From assembly GCA_013331375.1 (NCBI GenBank), contig DUGO01000159.1:2343-8099 (forward strand): a DNA stretch of 5,757 nt, in the 5' to 3' direction. The DNA is from Candidatus Methanoperedentaceae archaeon. GTDB lineage: Archaea; Halobacteriota; Methanosarcinia; Methanosarcinales; Methanoperedenaceae. A program made the translations under genes and the position numbers. This document shows, in pieces, positions 1 through 5,757 of the stretch. How positions within the stretch are numbered: position 1 is the stretch's first letter; the number at the start of each line of letters is the position of its first letter. The notes under the pieces were generated by a model that worked only from the letters and a program-made list of their open reading frames with translations, did no database searches and had not been told where the DNA came from.

Positions 1-1
1 A

Positions 2-541
2 AAAGCAGGAAAAGAGAATACCCTGAGAACATTACAGATTGCCAGGGACGAAGCAATCAAGAGAGGAATAAAACACATAGTCGTCGCGTCCTCATACGGG
101 GATACAGGGCTTGCAGCCGCTGAATTATTGAAGGACACAGGAATAAACCTGGTAGTTGTCTCCCTCAACAACGGGTTTAAAGAGGAAGGGCTGCAGCCCT
201 TAGGTCCTCTGGCGAAAAAGAAGATTGAAGAACTGGACGGGAAGGTTTATTCCGGTACGATGGTCCTCGGAGGACTGGGTAAAGCATTAAAGGATAAAGG
301 CGCTCATTCGCATGAGCAGATAGTAGCAGACACTCTTCGGATTTTCGGTCAGGGGACAAAGGTCGTGGTCGAGATTACAGCCATGAGCGCAGATGCCGGT
401 TTGATACCATTCACAGATGTGATAGCCGTGGCTGGAACCGGAAGAGGCGCGGATACAGCAGCGGTCATCAAAGCCAACTCATCAAACAGATTCTTTGAGA
501 TAAGACTGAAGGAGTATCTCGTTAAACCGAAGGATTTCTAA
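2..541 (+). CDS. Pyruvate kinase alpha/beta-domain-like protein (COG1751 type), 5'-truncated
   Basis: The frame is open from base 2 to the TAA at 539-541 and gives 179 residues; the start codon lies upstream of the window. The visible N-terminus begins AGKENTLRTLQIARDEA and continues to IVVASSYGDTG. That matches what I know of the COG1751 family, stand-alone proteins with the fold of the pyruvate kinase C-terminal (allosteric) domain, about 180-190 residues long, so probably only around ten residues are missing. The Gly-rich stretch VAGTGRGADTA (near visible residues 141-151) fits the nucleotide/phosphate-binding-like part of the fold. No pyruvate kinase catalytic barrel is present, so this is not an active pyruvate kinase. 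No signal peptide or membrane segment is seen, so it should be cytoplasmic. Its biochemical role is not established. The next gene starts 11 bp downstream, so co-transcription is likely, but a functional link to transport is not evident. Confidence 0.85.
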   Translation, partial: KAGKENTLRTLQIARDEAIKRGIKHIVVASSYGDTGLAAAELLKDTGINLVVVSLNNGFKEEGLQPLGPLAKKKIEELDGKVYSGTMVLGGLGKALKDKGAHSHEQIVADTLRIFGQGTKVVVEITAMSADAGLIPFTDVIAVAGTGRGADTAAVIKANSSNRFFEIRLKEYLVKPKDF

Positions 542-552
542 CAGGGCGAGAT

Positions 553-984
553 ATGCTGACCGAGCTTGCTGGAAAGTATAAATTCATGCCTTCCCTGACC
601 ATGATACTATTGATTGTGATCGCATTCAGCGGGTGTGCGGGCAGTAAAGAGACCCATGCTCACGCCTCACATCCTGACCTGTCAGAAAAACCCAGAAAAA
701 ATTCGGAAGCCGGGGTGACAATCACAGCTGAGTATCACAGAAATGCCTCTGAATTCAGGTTACATCTGCATACTTTCTCGGTAACGCTGGACTGCGAGCT
801 GGATAACATATCATATATACGTGACAGTAGCGGGAACATCATCAGACCGGAGGCATGGGAAAGCGGCACATGCGGTCAGCATGTTGAAGGCACTCTGAAA
901 TTCCCGAAATTTGATGATAGTAACGGCTTTGAGCTTGTGATTCAGGACATTGCGGGCGCTAAAGAAAGGGTCATCAAGTGGTGA
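553..984 (+). CDS. Small lipoprotein with His-rich N-terminus and a compact beta-type domain
   Basis: This encodes 143 residues. A basic start (K8, K10) leads into a hydrophobic stretch (about 13-25) ending in AFSGC, a lipobox-like site that makes C28 the probable lipidated residue. Directly after it come H35, H37 and H40 in THAHASHPD. The rest (about 53-143) looks like one small beta domain with HLHTFSVTLD (H71, H73), C81, a TCGQH motif (C107, H110) and a KERVIKW ending. The pattern resembles, from memory, a family of small secreted domains with 'THSVDL', 'W...GGHH.G.L.F' and 'RVF.W' motifs; this needs a database check. The two cysteines outside the lipobox could form a disulfide or bind metal. 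ATG 553 is preferred over ATG 586 because the shorter form loses the positive n-region. The gene ends 1 bp before permease 1, so it may be an accessory or metal-binding surface component of that transporter. The function is inferred. Confidence 0.75.
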   Translation: MLTELAGKYKFMPSLTMILLIVIAFSGCAGSKETHAHASHPDLSEKPRKNSEAGVTITAEYHRNASEFRLHLHTFSVTLDCELDNISYIRDSSGNIIRPEAWESGTCGQHVEGTLKFPKFDDSNGFELVIQDIAGAKERVIKW

Positions 985-985
985 A

Positions 986-1900
986 ATGGTTGTATATACT
1001 AGAATAATTGCGGTGGCATTAACTGTTTTGTTGCTAATCCCAATTGCCCAGGGACACGGAGCTATCACCGAAAGTTCTCCCGGCGAGAGCAGCCCTGCAG
1101 GTATTATCGCCCTGCTGATAATAATTGCTGGCATCTTCCTTCTTTCTTACAAGATCAAGCAGCTCAACACATTACCCCAGAGGTCACTGGCGGTCGTGAT
1201 TTTCCTGCTGGCATGGGAACTTGCTGTGAGAGCCGGTCTGACGTATCCTGCCGCTATACCAGTGCCTTCAAGGGTATTCCAGGGTGTTATGGACATTGTT
1301 CTATTGGAGAAATTCTGGGAACATACCATGATAAGTTTAGAAAGAGTTTTTCTCGGATATGCTCTGGCTATGATAATAGCAATACCACTGGGATTTGCAG
1401 TTGGCTGGTTCAACACGGTAGAGAGATACCTTGACCCTTTTCTGCAGACAATGAGGCAGATACCCCAGCTCGCACTGTTTCCTGCGTTCATTCTTTTTTT
1501 CGGGATCGGCGAGCTTCCAAAGATATTGCTGATTATGCTGGCTGCAGTGTGGTGGATACTGTTGAGCACAATAAGCGCAGTACAGAGCGTCGACCCTTTC
1601 CTTGTTAAAACCGCAAGGTCTGTGGGAGCATCCCAGTGGGATTTGCTGAGAAAGGTCGTACTGCCGTCTGCAGCTCCCACGATTATCACAGGCATGCGGT
1701 ATGCAAGTACAGAGGTCATACTGGTACTGGTGGCGGTCGAGTTGCTGGGGGCAAGCAAAGGACTGGGGATCCTTCTGAATACTCCGCGATACTGGGAGGT
1801 ACTGGTGTTCATGACGATCCTTGGGGTGACTGCAAACTATATGCTGGTCTTGCTTGAGAGAAGACTCTGCAGGTGGAAAGAGGAGATTGAGATTGGCTAA
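986..1900 (+). CDS. ABC importer permease 1 (SsuC/TauC type) with signal-like N-terminal extension
   Basis: This encodes 304 residues from ATG 986; a longer TTG start at 950 would run through the end of the lipoprotein gene and is unlikely. Residues about 64-304 form a binding-protein-dependent transport permease with several membrane helices, the cytoplasmic EAA-type loop (TARSVGASQWDLLRKVVLP, about 219-237) and a basic end (LERRLCRWK). 'FWEHTMISLERVFLGYALA' and the 'IPLGFAVGW' motif are typical of the nitrate/sulfonate/taurine-type (NrtB/SsuC/TauC) family. Unusually, residues 1-55 add a signal-peptide-like helix (about 4-22), a short extracytoplasmic stretch beginning HGAITESSPGE, and another hydrophobic helix (about 38-55). 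The second permease lacks this. The start is 1 bp after the lipoprotein stop. No substrate-binding protein or ATPase of this class is in view, so the substrate cannot be read from the family alone. Confidence 0.88.
   Translation: MVVYTRIIAVALTVLLLIPIAQGHGAITESSPGESSPAGIIALLIIIAGIFLLSYKIKQLNTLPQRSLAVVIFLLAWELAVRAGLTYPAAIPVPSRVFQGVMDIVLLEKFWEHTMISLERVFLGYALAMIIAIPLGFAVGWFNTVERYLDPFLQTMRQIPQLALFPAFILFFGIGELPKILLIMLAAVWWILLSTISAVQSVDPFLVKTARSVGASQWDLLRKVVLPSAAPTIITGMRYASTEVILVLVAVELLGASKGLGILLNTPRYWEVLVFMTILGVTANYMLVLLERRLCRWKEEIEIG
1852..1882 (+). repeat. 31-bp exact direct repeat, copy 1 (3' end of permease 1)
   Basis: These 31 bases are identical to 2627-2657, at an offset of 775 bp. They encode the shared C-terminal tail around LERRLCRWKE. 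This is the longest exact match I noticed between the two permease genes and marks them as a tandem gene duplication, not a mobile repeat. Confidence 0.9.
1881..1885 (+). promoter_or_regulatory. Shine-Dalgarno AGGAG supporting a TTG start for permease 2
   Basis: AGGAG lies inside the 3' end of the permease 1 gene, 7 nt ahead of the TTG at 1893-1895. No ATG or GTG is available in this frame at the beginning of the homologous region, and the spacing is ideal. The resulting N-terminus, MAKIIDQLKTLPQR, lines up with KIKQLNTLPQR in permease 1. An alternative TTG at 1887 would leave too little spacing to the AGGAG. Confidence 0.65.
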
Positions 1901-2675
1901 GATAATAGATCAACTGAAAACACTGCCTCAACGGCTGCTTACAATCATGATTTTCCTGCTGGTGTGGGAAATTGCAGTGAAAGCGGGTCTTTTGTATCCG
2001 TCTCCTGTACCTCCGGCATCCAGTGTATTGGGCGCCCTCAAAGATCTCGCGTTTGAAAGCATATTCTGGGAACATACATTTGTAAGCATGCAGAGAATTC
2101 TTTCAGGATATGCTCTGGCTATCATAATAGCAGTACCGCTCGGGTTTGCAGTCGGCTGGTCAACGACCCTGGAAAGATACCTCGACCCCCTGCTGCAGAC
2201 ATTCAGACAAATCCCCCTGATGGCTCTATTTCCTGTTTTCATTCTTTTTTTCGGGACAGGTGAACTACCATGCATATTGATCATAATGCTTGCTGCCATG
2301 TGGTGTATCCTGTTGAGCACGATAAGCAGTGTACAGAACATTGACCCTTTTCTCGTAAAAACCGCAAGGTCTGTCGGAACATCTCAATGGGATATGCTGA
2401 GAAAGGTCGTGCTCCCGTCAGCTGTCCCATCAATATTCACGGGCATGCGGTATGCATACACTGATATCCTGCTGGTGTTAATTGCAGTCGAGATGCTGGG
2501 GGTAAACGGCGGGTGGGGCATTATCGTGAGCAGTCATGAACATCACGGGCAGAGCCATACCGTGATGTACGCAATACTCATCTCCATGGCTATTGTGGGG
2601 GTAATTGTTAATTATATATTTGTTGCGCTTGAGAGAAGACTCTGCAGGTGGAAAGAGACGATCGAAATTACATGA
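1893..2675 (+). CDS. ABC importer permease 2 (SsuC/TauC type), paralogue of permease 1 with His-rich loop
   Basis: This encodes 260 residues from a TTG start, overlapping the permease 1 stop by 8 bp. It shares the family architecture: several membrane helices, YPSPVPPASSV near residue 35, IAVPLGFAVGW, the EAA-type loop (TARSVGTSQWDMLRKVVLP, about 157-175) and the LERRLCRWKE tail. A hand alignment with permease 1 from LPQR to the last extracytoplasmic loop gives about 135 identities in roughly 203 positions, so the pair arose by tandem duplication. The main difference is an 8-residue insertion carrying HEHHGQSH (215-222). It lies between the last two predicted helices, on the side opposite the EAA loop, so it should face outside near the substrate entrance. 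Two different permeases suggest a heterodimeric channel. Such systems need an ATPase (SsuB/TauB type) and a binding protein, neither of which is adjacent here. Confidence 0.87.
   Translation: MAKIIDQLKTLPQRLLTIMIFLLVWEIAVKAGLLYPSPVPPASSVLGALKDLAFESIFWEHTFVSMQRILSGYALAIIIAVPLGFAVGWSTTLERYLDPLLQTFRQIPLMALFPVFILFFGTGELPCILIIMLAAMWCILLSTISSVQNIDPFLVKTARSVGTSQWDMLRKVVLPSAVPSIFTGMRYAYTDILLVLIAVEMLGVNGGWGIIVSSHEHHGQSHTVMYAILISMAIVGVIVNYIFVALERRLCRWKETIEIT
2627..2657 (+). repeat. 31-bp exact direct repeat, copy 2 (3' end of permease 2)
   Basis: This is the second copy of the repeat at 1852-1882. The offset between the duplicated genes is 751 bp near their 5' ends (LPQR codons at 1172 and 1923) and 775 bp here. 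The 24-bp difference corresponds to the 8-codon insertion in permease 2. Confidence 0.9.
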
Positions 2676-2819
2676 TATCTGCTTTGAGGGAACCGTAATA
2701 ATATCCTCCCGCAAGATTGCCTTTATGATTGGAAAATCAGAACATTTTCGTCCATACTTTGCTCCTTCCTGAAAAGTCTGCATACACTGTTAGCGTGCAG
2801 CCCATCGCTTGTCTAATAG

Positions 2820-2873
2820 GGATAACTTTATATTGTGAAGGATAACATTGGGATTGCGTTAGAGGGAGTTATC
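2820..2873 (+). promoter_or_regulatory. Putative archaeal promoter (TATA-like box 2827-2834) with GATAAC repeats
   Basis: TTTATATT at 2827-2834 fits an archaeal TATA box. Transcription starting about 25 bp further on would give a leader of roughly 35 nt before the ATG at 2890. GGATAAC occurs at 2820-2826 and again at 2840-2846, exactly 20 bp apart on either side of the box, and its inverse GTTATC is at 2868-2873 in the expected leader. The repeats may be binding sites for a transcription regulator, since their position would let a bound protein block TBP/TFB or polymerase. The TATA assignment is by pattern only; the operator role is inference. The rest of the 214-bp gap (2676-2889) shows no gene, RNA or convincing terminator. 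Confidence 0.5.
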
Positions 2874-2889
2874 AGGCAGGAACACCGGG

Positions 2890-3561
2890 ATGGATCGCAT
2901 TCTTGAAACTGAAAGTGTAACAAAGACGTACCGTCTTGGGAAAATCGATGTGCCTGTACTTCACGGCATAGACCTGTCAGTAAAGCAGGGCGAGTTCGCT
3001 GCGATAATGGGCCCATCAGGAAGCGGTAAGAGCACGCTCCTGAACATTATAGGGTGCCTTGACCGCCCCACATCGGGCAGGGTCCTGATAGACTGTATCG
3101 ACACATCCACGCTATCCGACAATGAGCTTGCGGTCATCCGGGGACGAAAGATTGGCTTCGTTTTCCAGACATTCAACCTTGTCGCGCGCCTGAGCGCGCA
3201 GAGGAATGTGGAGATGCCGATGATATACCAGGACGTGCCCCGAAACGCCAGGGTTAAGCGCGCACGGGAGCTGCTTACGCTGTTCGGTCTATCTGACCGC
3301 ATGGACCACAAGCCCCCTGAGATGTCGGGAGGGCAGCGCCAGCGCGTTGCACTTGCACGCGCGCTCGCCAATGACCCCGCCCTGATACTTGCGGATGAGC
3401 CGACCGGGAACCTCGACTCGAAGACCGGGAAGGAGATACTCAGGATACTGGAAGACCTGAACGAACGCGGGAGAACGATACTAATCGTGACACACGACCA
3501 TGAAATCGCTGGTAAATGCGACAGGATAATAAGACTTAAGGATGGTGTAATTGAAACATGA
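2890..3561 (+). CDS. ABC transporter ATPase, LolD/MacB type
   Basis: This encodes 223 residues, the usual length for a stand-alone LolD/MacB-type nucleotide-binding subunit. All ATP-site motifs are intact: Walker A GPSGSGKST (41-49), Q-loop Q93 in VFQTFNLV, signature MSGGQ (145-149), Walker B LILADE (165-170) with catalytic E170, D-loop NLD (174-176) and H-loop H202 in VTHDH. The PTGNLDSKTG stretch after Walker B is characteristic of the family. It hydrolyses ATP on the cytoplasmic face to drive the permease encoded two genes downstream. It belongs with that MacB-type permease, not with the SsuC-type permeases upstream, whose ATPases are of a different subfamily. ATG 2890 is chosen because it gives the canonical N-terminus. 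The ribosome-binding site is weak (CAGG at 2877-2880). Its stop overlaps the next gene as ATGA, so translation is coupled. The DNA is visibly richer in G+C than the upstream permeases. Confidence 0.95.
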   Translation: MDRILETESVTKTYRLGKIDVPVLHGIDLSVKQGEFAAIMGPSGSGKSTLLNIIGCLDRPTSGRVLIDCIDTSTLSDNELAVIRGRKIGFVFQTFNLVARLSAQRNVEMPMIYQDVPRNARVKRARELLTLFGLSDRMDHKPPEMSGGQRQRVALARALANDPALILADEPTGNLDSKTGKEILRILEDLNERGRTILIVTHDHEIAGKCDRIIRLKDGVIET

Positions 3562-4739
3562 GAAGGAAATTGATGCTAATCGGGTGCGTGCTCTTGTACG
3601 CCACTGTGCCTGCATTTGCTGTCACAGATTATCTTGATTTGAGCCTCATAAAGTACGACCCGTACCCTGTTGAGCCTGGAAAAAGCTTTGACGTATGGGT
3701 AAAAGTCGAAAATCTCGGCGATAATGATGTGAATGATGCTTCGGTCGAGTTCATACCCAGATTCCCGTTCTCGGTGCAGGAGGGAGAAAGTTCTGCGAAG
3801 AATCCAGGTACTATCCTTAAAGGAAAAGATATTGTTTACAGGTTCAGGCTGCAGACAGATGTGAACGCCGTGCGCGGCTCTAACAGGATAACCTTTGGAT
3901 ACAGGCTCGGTGATTTGCTCTATACCAGGGACTTTGATATAGATGTGGGCACTGACGTCGTGGACAGCCGCGGCACAGTGACTCTTGAAAAGGTGGGTGT
4001 GGAGCCTGCGGTACTCATGCCCGGCGACAGGGGGACCGTCACTGTGACCGTAAAGAATACTGCATCCCAGTACTCAATCACGCTTGACAAAGTGTACAGC
4101 CTGAACGCAATAATACAATCTGCAACGCTCTCAGGCGGAGAAAGGATCCGTGTGCTGAGCCCGCCCTACAGCAGCGTAGGAGTGCTCGGTCCGGGCAATT
4201 CGATGGACCTTGTTTTCAGTATTGAGGTTGACGCATCCGCCCCGGAGGGTACATATTTACTTGACCTTGAGACCCAGGGAAGTGCAAGGCTATTCGGAGT
4301 GAGCTGGAAAATCCCGGTGGAAGTCGATAATTCAAGCGCAGAAATCCTACTCGCAGAACCTCCGGGTAATAAAGATATCGTATTCAATGTGGTCAATCCC
4401 AGGCATAACTCACTGAGCGCAGTTGAAGTGATACCGAGGTCGGCTGGCATACGCTTCAGCCCTGAGACCTATTTCATAGGCACAATGGGCGCAGATGAGA
4501 TGTACACCGCAACCTTTGACATTGAGGGGAATCCAGGGGACATGGCGTTCAGCGTGCGTTTCAAGAACGGGAACAACTGGCACGAATCACCGGTGAAGAC
4601 TGTGCGCCTGAATTCCACGGAACCTGTGAGCACAGGGGGGCAGGTATCCATCATCCCGCTTCTGGCGATTGCGCTGCTGCTCGCTATCGTAATAGTGTTC
4701 TTTGTTTATATGAGGCGGAAGAGGCGCAGTGAGAAATGA
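3558..4739 (+). CDS. Membrane-anchored surface protein with Ig-like (COG1361/CARDB-type) beta domains
   Basis: This encodes 393 residues with a signal peptide (MRRK, hydrophobic core, likely cleavage after AFA at about 21), a long extracytoplasmic part and one C-terminal membrane helix (about 363-384) followed by a basic cytoplasmic tail, RRKRRSEK. The extracytoplasmic part reads as about three beta-sandwich domains (about 26-131, 137-256 and 258-350). Repeated features are 'PVEPGKSFDVWVKVENLGDN', 'MPGDRGTVTVTVKNTAS' and 'FNVVNPRHNSLS', typical of COG1361/CARDB/NEW3-like domains in archaeal surface proteins. Possible N-glycosylation sequons are N258 and N352. It overlaps the ATPase by 4 bp (ATGA) and the permease by 4 bp, so it is almost certainly a subunit or partner of this ABC complex. 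It is not related in sequence to the bacterial adaptor MacA; an adaptor-like or substrate-presenting role is inference. An SD-like GGATGGTG lies about 10 nt ahead of the start. Confidence 0.85.
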   Translation: MRRKLMLIGCVLLYATVPAFAVTDYLDLSLIKYDPYPVEPGKSFDVWVKVENLGDNDVNDASVEFIPRFPFSVQEGESSAKNPGTILKGKDIVYRFRLQTDVNAVRGSNRITFGYRLGDLLYTRDFDIDVGTDVVDSRGTVTLEKVGVEPAVLMPGDRGTVTVTVKNTASQYSITLDKVYSLNAIIQSATLSGGERIRVLSPPYSSVGVLGPGNSMDLVFSIEVDASAPEGTYLLDLETQGSARLFGVSWKIPVEVDNSSAEILLAEPPGNKDIVFNVVNPRHNSLSAVEVIPRSAGIRFSPETYFIGTMGADEMYTATFDIEGNPGDMAFSVRFKNGNNWHESPVKTVRLNSTEPVSTGGQVSIIPLLAIALLLAIVIVFFVYMRRKRRSEK

Positions 4740-5757
4740 GACTGGCGGATGCGCTCGGGTATGTCTCGCAGAGCTATTCAAGCAACAGGGTAAAGACCTT
4801 TCTCTCAAGCCTCGGCATAGTGGTCGGGGTGATAGCCATCGTGGTCATGCTGTCAATAGGTCAGGGGATGCAGGAAGCCGTCATGTCAGCATTTGGCGGT
4901 CTTGGTGTTGACTGGGTAATCGTTACACCCGGGGAATTTGGGGACCAGGGTCCCAGGATGAATAAAAAACCCGCAGAGCTCGATGCGAGGGACGTGCACG
5001 CGCTTGAGAACGTCCCGGGCGTGAAAAAAGTCTCGCCGCGTGTAAATTACGCGGGCAGGATGACATTAAGGGATGAAGAAAGGACCGCACAAATAATGGC
5101 TGTTACGCCGTCCAAGGCGTTCGATATATCAGACTCGATAGAGACCGGCAGGTTCCTGCAGGATTCAGATACAGGCAGCGTGGTACTCGGCAGGGACGTG
5201 GCGGACGATGCGTTCGACACCAAAATATATCCGGGGATGCGTGTCACCATTACGAACCTGGAAGGGGACGTGAGCCGGGAGTTCATAGTCGCAGGAGTGC
5301 TCAAGGACAAAGAGGCTTCCATATTCGGAGGTTCCAACTCGCTTGTGTTCATGACCCACAAGTCGCTGGCTGAACTGAGAGGCAGTGTGAACTATTCGTA
5401 CTCAAGTATCCTTGTCTCGGTGGACGACCCGGCTGTACTGGATGATACCCAGAAGAAGATGGAGGGTGCGCTGAGGCGCCTCCACAAGGACGAGGGGTTC
5501 ACGGTGATGGCATTCAAATCACTGCTTGAGGGGCTTAACGTACTCCTTGTCCAGGTAAAATACGCGCTCGGGGGCATAGGCGCGGTTTCGCTTGTGGTTG
5601 GAGGAGTGGGAATTATAAACGTGATGATGCTGACGGTCACTGAGCGGATAAAAGAAATCGGCATCATGAAGGCACTGGGCGCGACAAGGGATAATATCCG
5701 GGTGCTGTTCCTGCTCGAATCCGGTATACTCGGTTTTGTAAGCGGTGCTGTGGGCGC
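4736..5757 (+). CDS. MacB/FtsX-type ABC transporter permease, 3'-truncated by window end
   Basis: The frame is open from ATG 4736 to the window edge (340 residues plus two bases) without a stop; the family is usually around 400 residues, so about 60 are missing. An N-terminal helix (about 22-43, LGIVVGVIAIVVMLSIGQG) is followed by a large extracytoplasmic MacB periplasmic-core-like domain (about 45-260). The FtsX domain then opens with a helix (about 268-292) and the hallmark GGVGIINVMMLTVTERIKEI, GIMKALGATRDNI (about 289-321), and a third helix begins near 322. This class does not pump small solutes through a classic channel. It couples ATP hydrolysis to movement of its outer domain (mechanotransmission), for example exporting peptides or lipoproteins. 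The cognate ATPase is at 2890-3561. The start overlaps the preceding stop as ATGA, with GAGG at 4721-4724 as a possible ribosome-binding site. The substrate is unknown. Confidence 0.93.
   Translation, partial: MRLADALGYVSQSYSSNRVKTFLSSLGIVVGVIAIVVMLSIGQGMQEAVMSAFGGLGVDWVIVTPGEFGDQGPRMNKKPAELDARDVHALENVPGVKKVSPRVNYAGRMTLRDEERTAQIMAVTPSKAFDISDSIETGRFLQDSDTGSVVLGRDVADDAFDTKIYPGMRVTITNLEGDVSREFIVAGVLKDKEASIFGGSNSLVFMTHKSLAELRGSVNYSYSSILVSVDDPAVLDDTQKKMEGALRRLHKDEGFTVMAFKSLLEGLNVLLVQVKYALGGIGAVSLVVGGVGIINVMMLTVTERIKEIGIMKALGATRDNIRVLFLLESGILGFVSGAVG

Noticed and set aside
950..985. Upstream TTG start for permease 1 overlapping the lipoprotein gene
   Set aside because: It would add a polar, basic stretch before the signal-like helix, and ATG 986 immediately follows the previous stop.
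1494..1500. T7 run repeated at 2245-2251, possible terminator or slippage site
   Set aside because: Both runs encode the same conserved LFF codons in the duplicated permeases, and the reading frames continue intact through them.
1147..1812. 221-codon antisense reading frame across permease 1, with a similar one at 1928-2341
   Set aside because: These are mirror frames of the duplicated permeases. They contain no family motifs, and the sense frame is clearly coding.
2732..2749. Short inverted repeat GAAAAT/ATTTTC with a 6-nt loop as a possible terminator after permease 2
   Set aside because: The stem is only 6 bp and A/T-rich, with no T-run behind it. It is too weak to call.
2725..2772. 15-codon reading frame in the intergenic gap beginning MIGKSEHF
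   Set aside because: It is very short, has no clear ribosome-binding site and no recognisable motif.
2778..2800. CTGCA/TGCAG inverted repeat upstream of the TATA-like box
   Set aside because: It is a 5-bp arm with a 13-nt spacer, expected by chance in a gap of this size.

Overview
The window looks archaeal, most likely from a methanogen- or ANME-type euryarchaeon (Methanosarcinales-like). The clues are a COG1751-type pyruvate-kinase alpha/beta-domain protein, a MacB-type ABC ATPase and permease with a COG1361-like S-layer/CARDB-type surface protein between them, an archaeal TATA-like box ahead of that second cluster, and ATGA stop/start overlaps. This placement is inference from gene families. 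No rRNA or other taxonomic marker is present.

All genes are on the + strand and fall into two groups. Group 1 (2..2675) holds four closely spaced genes: the nearly complete C-terminal part of a pyruvate-kinase-like alpha/beta-domain protein, a small histidine-bearing lipoprotein, and two tandem, paralogous SsuC/TauC-type ABC importer permeases. Spacings are 11 bp, 1 bp and an 8-bp overlap, which suggests one transcript whose promoter lies upstream of the window. No cognate ATPase or substrate-binding protein is visible for the permeases.

A 214-bp intergenic stretch (2676..2889) separates the groups. It carries a TATA-like box flanked by two copies of GGATAAC, with a third inverted GTTATC downstream.

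Group 2 (2890..5757, running off the end) is a three-gene unit joined by 4-bp ATGA overlaps: a LolD/MacB-type ATPase, a signal-peptide-plus-C-terminal-anchor protein made of Ig-like beta domains, and a MacB/FtsX-type permease truncated by the window edge. Together they look like a membrane ABC complex with an extracytoplasmic beta-domain partner in place of the bacterial MacA adaptor.

The most interesting part is group 1. Three consecutive genes each place histidines outside the membrane: the lipoprotein near its lipidated N-terminus, permease 1 directly after a signal-like N-terminal segment, and permease 2 in an 8-residue His-rich insertion that its paralogue lacks. The hypothesis is a heterodimeric ABC importer for a metal ion or metal complex. 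The histidines and the duplication are seen in the sequence; the substrate is inferred.
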